From a virus: DNA of 26,796 nucleotides. The notes beneath the pieces are model-generated. The model saw only the letters and a program-made list of their open reading frames with translations, was not told where the DNA came from and did not search any database. Of the stretch, positions 23,704-26,796 are shown in pieces; position 1 is the stretch's first letter, and each line of letters begins with the position of its first letter. Where the stretch lies: positions 1 to 26,796 of the IMG/VR virus record IMGVR_UViG_3300021475_000049. One strand, written 5' to 3'. A program made the translations under genes and the position numbers.

Positions 23704-23892
23704 CTAACTCCCTCGCGAAACCACGATATGATTGAACAGCGCCTTCGCGTCCTTCTGGAGCTGTTCGGCCCATGGCGACAGACTCACGCCGGGTGTTGGG
23801 CAACCGGCCGTAAGACGCGCACCAATCGCGATCAGCTCGGAAGGGCTCAGCCGATAGATCGTTTGCAGCCGCGAGGGTTCGGACGCGCTCAT
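23704..23892 (-). CDS. Hypothetical protein, 62 aa
   Basis: Two starts are possible: ATG at 23892 (MSASEPSRLQTIYRLS) and GTG at 23922, the latter overlapping the upstream gene by 25 bases. I used the ATG because it avoids the overlap, though neither has a strong ribosome site. The protein has RLSPSELIAIGARLTAGCPT, then a helix ending AKALFNHIVVSR. No domain is recognised. It is in tight order with neighbours of the leftward operon, which supports coding. Confidence 0.55.
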   Translation of the reverse strand: MSASEPSRLQTIYRLSPSELIAIGARLTAGCPTPGVSLSPWAEQLQKDAKALFNHIVVSRGS

Positions 23893-23897
23893 GGGTT

Positions 23898-24233
23898 CTA
23901 GGAATTCAGTGGCGCTGAACACGGGATTGATCCCCGGTCTATGAATTTGTCGGCATGATCCTTCAGCACACGCCTGAAATCGCTAACGATCAGCTTTTGG
24001 TTATTTTTATTTTCTACATCGCCAACATTATAGGCAACTTCGAAAACAATAGCCGCCGCCACTTGCACGACAGCGTTGTAGAACATTTGCGCGCCAACAT
24101 GATTGATGTGAGCCGCCGCCATCGTGCTCACGGTAGGCGCAATCTCGGCCATCATCCGATAATAAAGCTTGTCCTCTGGATGGTCTGTTTCGTCGGCCAT
24201 GCTGAGATATAGGCTTTTCTGTTCGTTGTTCAT
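23898..24233 (-). CDS. Hypothetical protein, 111 aa
   Basis: The ATG at 24233 follows GGGAGG and overlaps the J-domain gene's stop. Residues 1-40 are helical and charged (MNNEQKSLYLSMADETDHPE), then a hydrophobic helix region (MFYNAVVQVAAAIVFEVAYNV, about 50-71) that could be amphipathic or a membrane segment. The C-terminal part is basic (LIVSDFRRVLKDHADKFIDRG). Not recognised. A membrane-associated or oligomerising small early protein is possible. Confidence 0.65.
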   Translation of the reverse strand: MNNEQKSLYLSMADETDHPEDKLYYRMMAEIAPTVSTMAAAHINHVGAQMFYNAVVQVAAAIVFEVAYNVGDVENKNNQKLIVSDFRRVLKDHADKFIDRGSIPCSAPLNS

Positions 24234-24829
24234 GTCGCGTGCCTCCCTCCCGCCAATGCTTCGTCGCGCGCCTTCTTCAGCCGTGAGAATGCTTCGGCCG
24301 TGCCGCCAAGATCGGGGTGCGCGTCCTTCGCCAAAAGACGGAAGCGCTCAAGGATCGTTTCGCGCCCGCAACCCGGTTTCACGTCCAGAATTTCCCAACA
24401 GCTCGGCTCATTGGTGGGTCCGCCATGAGACAGCCGCATAAAGCCATCAAAGGCGCGCTCAAGCATCGGTGCGCCGCCGTGCCGCTCCAGCCCGCGCAGA
24501 TATTCCACGGCAAGGCCGACCGAACGCAGGTTGCCAAGCACGGTTTTGTAGGCATCGCGCGCCATCACCAATTGCCGCCCCCGACGCGTGAAATAGATGG
24601 CGACTCCTGGGTCCTCAAGATTCACCGTCGCATCGTCGGAATAGGCTTCGCCGTTTCGGCGCAAGGGCAGGTTGGACGAAATGATGAAATCGCTTGCCAC
24701 GCCCATCAGCCGCAATTGATTCTTGAGTTCGTTCCGCGCCTTTTCGAACGTCACCTGAAACGGCGCGACATTGCGATACTTCGCGCGCGGCCAGCCGTCA
24801 GGCCATTGCAGGGGATAGGCGACGGTCAT
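24230..24829 (-). CDS. Phage J-domain (DnaJ-like) protein, 199 aa
   Basis: The J-domain is at the C-terminus (about residues 143-192): SCWEILDVKPGCGRETILERF, then the diagnostic HPD at 171-173 in AKDAHPDLGG and a final helix SRLKKARDEAL. Such domains call DnaK-type Hsp70s to a client. The N-terminal ~140 residues (YPLQWPDGWPRA, KNQLRLMGVASDFIISSNLP, GVAIYFTRRGRQLVMARDAY) follow a conserved pattern of phage proteins in this position, whose function is unknown. This is a replication or recombination-linked gene by context (next to Sak4-like ATPase), so remodelling of a replication complex with host DnaK is a plausible role. The ATG at 24829 overlaps the zinc-ribbon gene's stop. Confidence 0.82.
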   Translation of the reverse strand: MTVAYPLQWPDGWPRAKYRNVAPFQVTFEKARNELKNQLRLMGVASDFIISSNLPLRRNGEAYSDDATVNLEDPGVAIYFTRRGRQLVMARDAYKTVLGNLRSVGLAVEYLRGLERHGGAPMLERAFDGFMRLSHGGPTNEPSCWEILDVKPGCGRETILERFRLLAKDAHPDLGGTAEAFSRLKKARDEALAGGRHAT

Positions 24830-25044
24830 CGTTCGCAGCAATCGGGGCAGTACAATAGTGGGGAAGGCGCGTCTACCATTGTGTCAATTTCCCAATTTAG
24901 ACCAACCAATTGCACGATCACATCCCGCGCGTCCCATGCGTCAACCGTTCTAAGTTTCCAAACTTCAAGCGGCTCGGAAACATTGCCGCAATGATCGCAC
25001 ACGCCGCGAATAATGGGTTTCGTTTCCGGCGTGGCGATGGTCAT
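24826..25044 (-). CDS. Small zinc-ribbon protein, 72 aa
   Basis: The ATG at 25044 overlaps the ATPase stop (ATGA); an upstream extension of the frame to 25263 runs through the ATPase gene in another frame and is a shadow. C16-x2-C19 near the start and C66-x2-C69 (plus C70) at the end form a likely four-Cys zinc site with a 45-residue insert (WKLRTVDAWDARDVIVQLVGLNWE). Co-encoded with Sak4-like ATPase and J-domain protein, it may bind DNA or protein partners. No family is recognised. Confidence 0.72.
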   Translation of the reverse strand: MTIATPETKPIIRGVCDHCGNVSEPLEVWKLRTVDAWDARDVIVQLVGLNWEIDTMVDAPSPLLYCPDCCER

Positions 25045-25994
25045 GCGGCGTCTCGGTTCTTGTCGGCGGCGCGAGCGATTTCCTGAAGCCGCGTCTTGTC
25101 GTTGTTGAGTAGGTTCCTGTCGCCTTCGGAAAGACCGTTCCACCATGAGCGCAGTTCTTCGTAACCGGCCGATGCGGCAAGTTCGGCCTCGCGAAACAGC
25201 GTGCCCGGTTGACGATCCGCAGCCGATGGTTGCGTTGACCTTGATGTGCCGCCCGCCGCCCATGCGGCAATCTCGCGGCCGGAATCTTCATTGATCGCCT
25301 TATCGAGCGGGAACAGCGCGCGGTGTTGATTTTCGAGCTTGATCGGCAGCGGGTATCCCGGCCGCTCGCCAAGCAACAGAAACGAAGCCGTCAATTCATA
25401 GGGCAGATTCTTTTCGCAAATCGGAATCCAGCCGTCCTTGCCGGAACGCGAGCGCTTGGGAATGATCCTCATTTTCCCATCTTCGCCGCGCACCATTTCG
25501 ACCTTTTCTTCAGCGCGGAAACACAGGATCAAATGCGCGCGGACCTGCAAAATCCGGTTCACGAATTTCTTGTGCTCGCCCTTCGGATTGATCCATGCGG
25601 CCATCTTGCAGTTTTCGCGCTTCTGCCAATCGTTCCCGGCCATGCGCTTCAGCTCGGCTTCGTGCATGTCCAGTAAGCCGCCTTCGCCCGCATGCTCATG
25701 GCTGGCGCTATCGACCACGATTACCGGATAGCCCGCGTCATCGGCCGTCTTGATCTTGTCGGCGTAAGCGTTTGGCGAGAACAGCGGACGCAGCTCGCAA
25801 TGGTCGAATTTATATTCATCGGCATAATGCAGCGCGCGGCGGCTTTCCGTGTCGATCACCGCGAAGGACTTACCGCCCGACATGCCGGTAGCCAAACGCA
25901 GCGCCGATGTGGTCTTGCCGCTACCGGTGCCGCCCGCGAGACCGATAATCAGTCCGACGTTCTCACGAACGGCGGGGCGGAAATCGTTTGCCAT
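25041..25994 (-). CDS. RecA-fold ATPase, Sak4-like (AAA_24-type), 317 aa
   Basis: The protein has a Walker A GGTGSGKT (21-28, K27), a following strand ending FAVIDTESRRA (44-54), and a Walker B YPVIVVDSAS (89-98, D95). These fit the compact RecA-type ATPases called Sak4, which in phages anneal single strands during homologous recombination and are usually coded with an exonuclease. C-terminal to ~210 a mixed region continues (LPIKLENQHRALFPLDKA), and the last 60 residues are a helical, acidic tail that may be a protein-binding segment. A RecE-like exonuclease fragment lies ~540 bases upstream in the same operon, supporting this role. A general AAA-type packaging or partition ATPase is less likely. 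Confidence 0.8.
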   Translation of the reverse strand: MANDFRPAVRENVGLIIGLAGGTGSGKTTSALRLATGMSGGKSFAVIDTESRRALHYADEYKFDHCELRPLFSPNAYADKIKTADDAGYPVIVVDSASHEHAGEGGLLDMHEAELKRMAGNDWQKRENCKMAAWINPKGEHKKFVNRILQVRAHLILCFRAEEKVEMVRGEDGKMRIIPKRSRSGKDGWIPICEKNLPYELTASFLLLGERPGYPLPIKLENQHRALFPLDKAINEDSGREIAAWAAGGTSRSTQPSAADRQPGTLFREAELAASAGYEELRSWWNGLSEGDRNLLNNDKTRLQEIARAADKNRDAA

Positions 25995-25995
25995 C

Positions 25996-26358
25996 CTAAC
26001 ACCGCCATTCCACGCCGTTGATCCGCTTATAGATCGCCAGGGCGGCTTCGATTTCGCCTTGCTGATTGGACGTGCGAATGATGCCGTCCAGAATGTGTAA
26101 CAATTCGCTCTTGGGCATTTTGCGCGATTGCGGGCTCGCCGTTTCGGTCTTGGCTTGTTCGGCGCTTTTCACATCCACTTGGACTTGCTGCATATAAAGC
26201 CGCTCCAACAGCGACAGCGCCAAGCCAGCGTCCTTGTCGTCAATGTCGATAAAGTGATGCTTCCGGTCCTTCAGGGAAGAAGGAACCGTCGCCTTGTCGG
26301 TGAACATGGAAACCAGCACTTTACCGTTCCAATCTTCGACGCAGAGGCATGCGGTCAT
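25996..26358 (-). CDS. Hypothetical protein, 120 aa
   Basis: The ATG at 26358 overlaps the stop of the next small gene (ATGA), so coupling is likely. The N-terminus has a beta-like region (ACLCVEDWNGKVLVSMFTDKA, with two Cys), followed by a helix (DAGLALSLLERLYMQQ). The C-terminal part is charged (SELLHILDGIIRTSNQQGEIEAALAIYKRI). I see no known domain. Between a RecE-like exonuclease and the Sak4-like ATPase, it may help recombination, but this is inferred from position. Confidence 0.65.
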   Translation of the reverse strand: MTACLCVEDWNGKVLVSMFTDKATVPSSLKDRKHHFIDIDDKDAGLALSLLERLYMQQVQVDVKSAEQAKTETASPQSRKMPKSELLHILDGIIRTSNQQGEIEAALAIYKRINGVEWRC

Positions 26359-26534
26359 TGCACGGAGTCTTTGTCAGGGTTCGATTGAAACGCTTCCAGT
26401 ATGGCTTCAATCGCGGCTAGATACCCCGCATTCCAGGCAAAGCGCGGCGTCACATCGCCATTGATATTGTCCGGCGCGACTATCGGCTTCCGGTTCAACA
26501 GCTCATCCAGAATGAAAATGTAATGCGCCCTCAT
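26355..26534 (-). CDS. Small hypothetical protein, 59 aa
   Basis: A short ORF linked by overlaps at both ends: its ATG (26534) overlaps the exonuclease stop, and its TGA overlaps the ATG of the 120-aa gene. It reads MRAHYIFILDELLNRKP, then FAWNAGYLAAIEAILEAF and SNPDKDSVQ. A helical small protein with no recognised domain. The ATGA overlaps on both sides are the strongest sign that it is real. Confidence 0.6.
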   Translation of the reverse strand: MRAHYIFILDELLNRKPIVAPDNINGDVTPRFAWNAGYLAAIEAILEAFQSNPDKDSVQ

Positions 26535-26796
26535 GGCGGCGCTTCCCCATTTTTCCCGGCGCGCAAGGTTTCGGCATAGGCATCGGCGCGCATGAGAAAA
26601 TCGGCTTCATCCCAAGACCGCGTTTCCAGATAGGACGTGTACGGCGGATAACCCGGCCAAGTGTTTTGCTGCATGCAGGAACGCCAAATCTGAATCGCCA
26701 GCTCAACTTTGCGCTCGGCAAGATCAATGACGCTCGGAGAAAGCGCGATCACGGATAGAGCATATGGCGCATAGTTTTCCTGCACCACGAAACGGA
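26531..26796 (-). CDS. RecE-like (PD-(D/E)XK) exonuclease, C-terminal part, cut by right edge
   Basis: The frame is open to the right edge, so the gene starts outside the window; the GTG at 26788 is not taken as a start. The visible ~88 residues read RFVVQENYAPYALSVIALSP, an array matching the C-terminal strands of RecE/exonuclease VIII-like phage nucleases, then SVIDLAERKVELAIQIW and CMQQNTWPGYPPY with the W-P-G-Y signature, and a final helix region. The catalytic Asp/Glu/Lys residues lie further upstream and are not seen, so activity cannot be judged. With the Sak4-like ATPase downstream this forms an exonuclease-annealase pair for phage recombination. Confidence 0.7.
   Translation of the reverse strand, partial: RFVVQENYAPYALSVIALSPSVIDLAERKVELAIQIWRSCMQQNTWPGYPPYTSYLETRSWDEADFLMRADAYAETLRAGKNGEAPP

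Noticed and set aside
1-26796. CRISPR array, insertion sequence, diversity-generating retroelement or toxin-antitoxin pair
   Set aside because: No regular spacer repeats, transposase motifs, reverse transcriptase or recognisable toxin/antitoxin proteins are visible.

Overview
The window is one continuous stretch of a temperate, tailed bacteriophage, most likely with a short tail (podovirus-like) and infecting a GC-rich alphaproteobacterium. The host guess rests on base composition and codon choice judged by eye, and on the style of the accessory genes (a phage J-domain protein, an ISNG-type small protein, a RecE-like/Sak4-like pair). It is an inference. No host housekeeping gene is visible.

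Positions 1-20710 (+ strand) hold the packaging and virion operon. It starts inside the large terminase, whose Walker B motif lies at the left edge. Then come the portal, a parallel beta-helix protein, a strong terminator hairpin at about 5763-5799, a scaffold-like protein, a possible decoration protein, the major capsid protein, head-completion genes, an adaptor-like protein and a beta-propeller tail protein. After these lie a GNAT-like gene, a Gln-rich protein with a C-terminal S74-type chaperone, two ejection-type proteins and fibre-like genes. The second ejection gene is broken by a -1 frameshift near 18290. Genes are packed tightly, often with ATGA or TGATG overlaps. There is no long-tail tape measure, sheath or baseplate set.

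Positions 20711-21900 hold the junction. A bidirectional terminator (20780-20820) separates the rightward virion operon from leftward genes. A methyltransferase gene, an attP-like site and a small unknown gene follow. The attP-like site is a tRNA 3'-end sequence at 21482-21509, flanked on both sides by direct copies of a 12-bp repeat. Viral genes lie on both sides of it, so the sequence reads as free phage (attP) and not as an integrated prophage end.

Positions 21907-26796 (- strand) hold the early/integration operon, read right to left: a RecE-like exonuclease (cut by the right edge), two small genes, a Sak4-like RecA-fold ATPase, a zinc-ribbon protein, a J-domain protein, three small unknown genes, an excisionase-like HTH protein and a tyrosine integrase. 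Recombination by exonuclease plus annealing ATPase, and lysogeny by Int/Xis at attP, are the main functions visible. Small terminase, replication, repressor and endolysin genes were not found and may lie outside the window.
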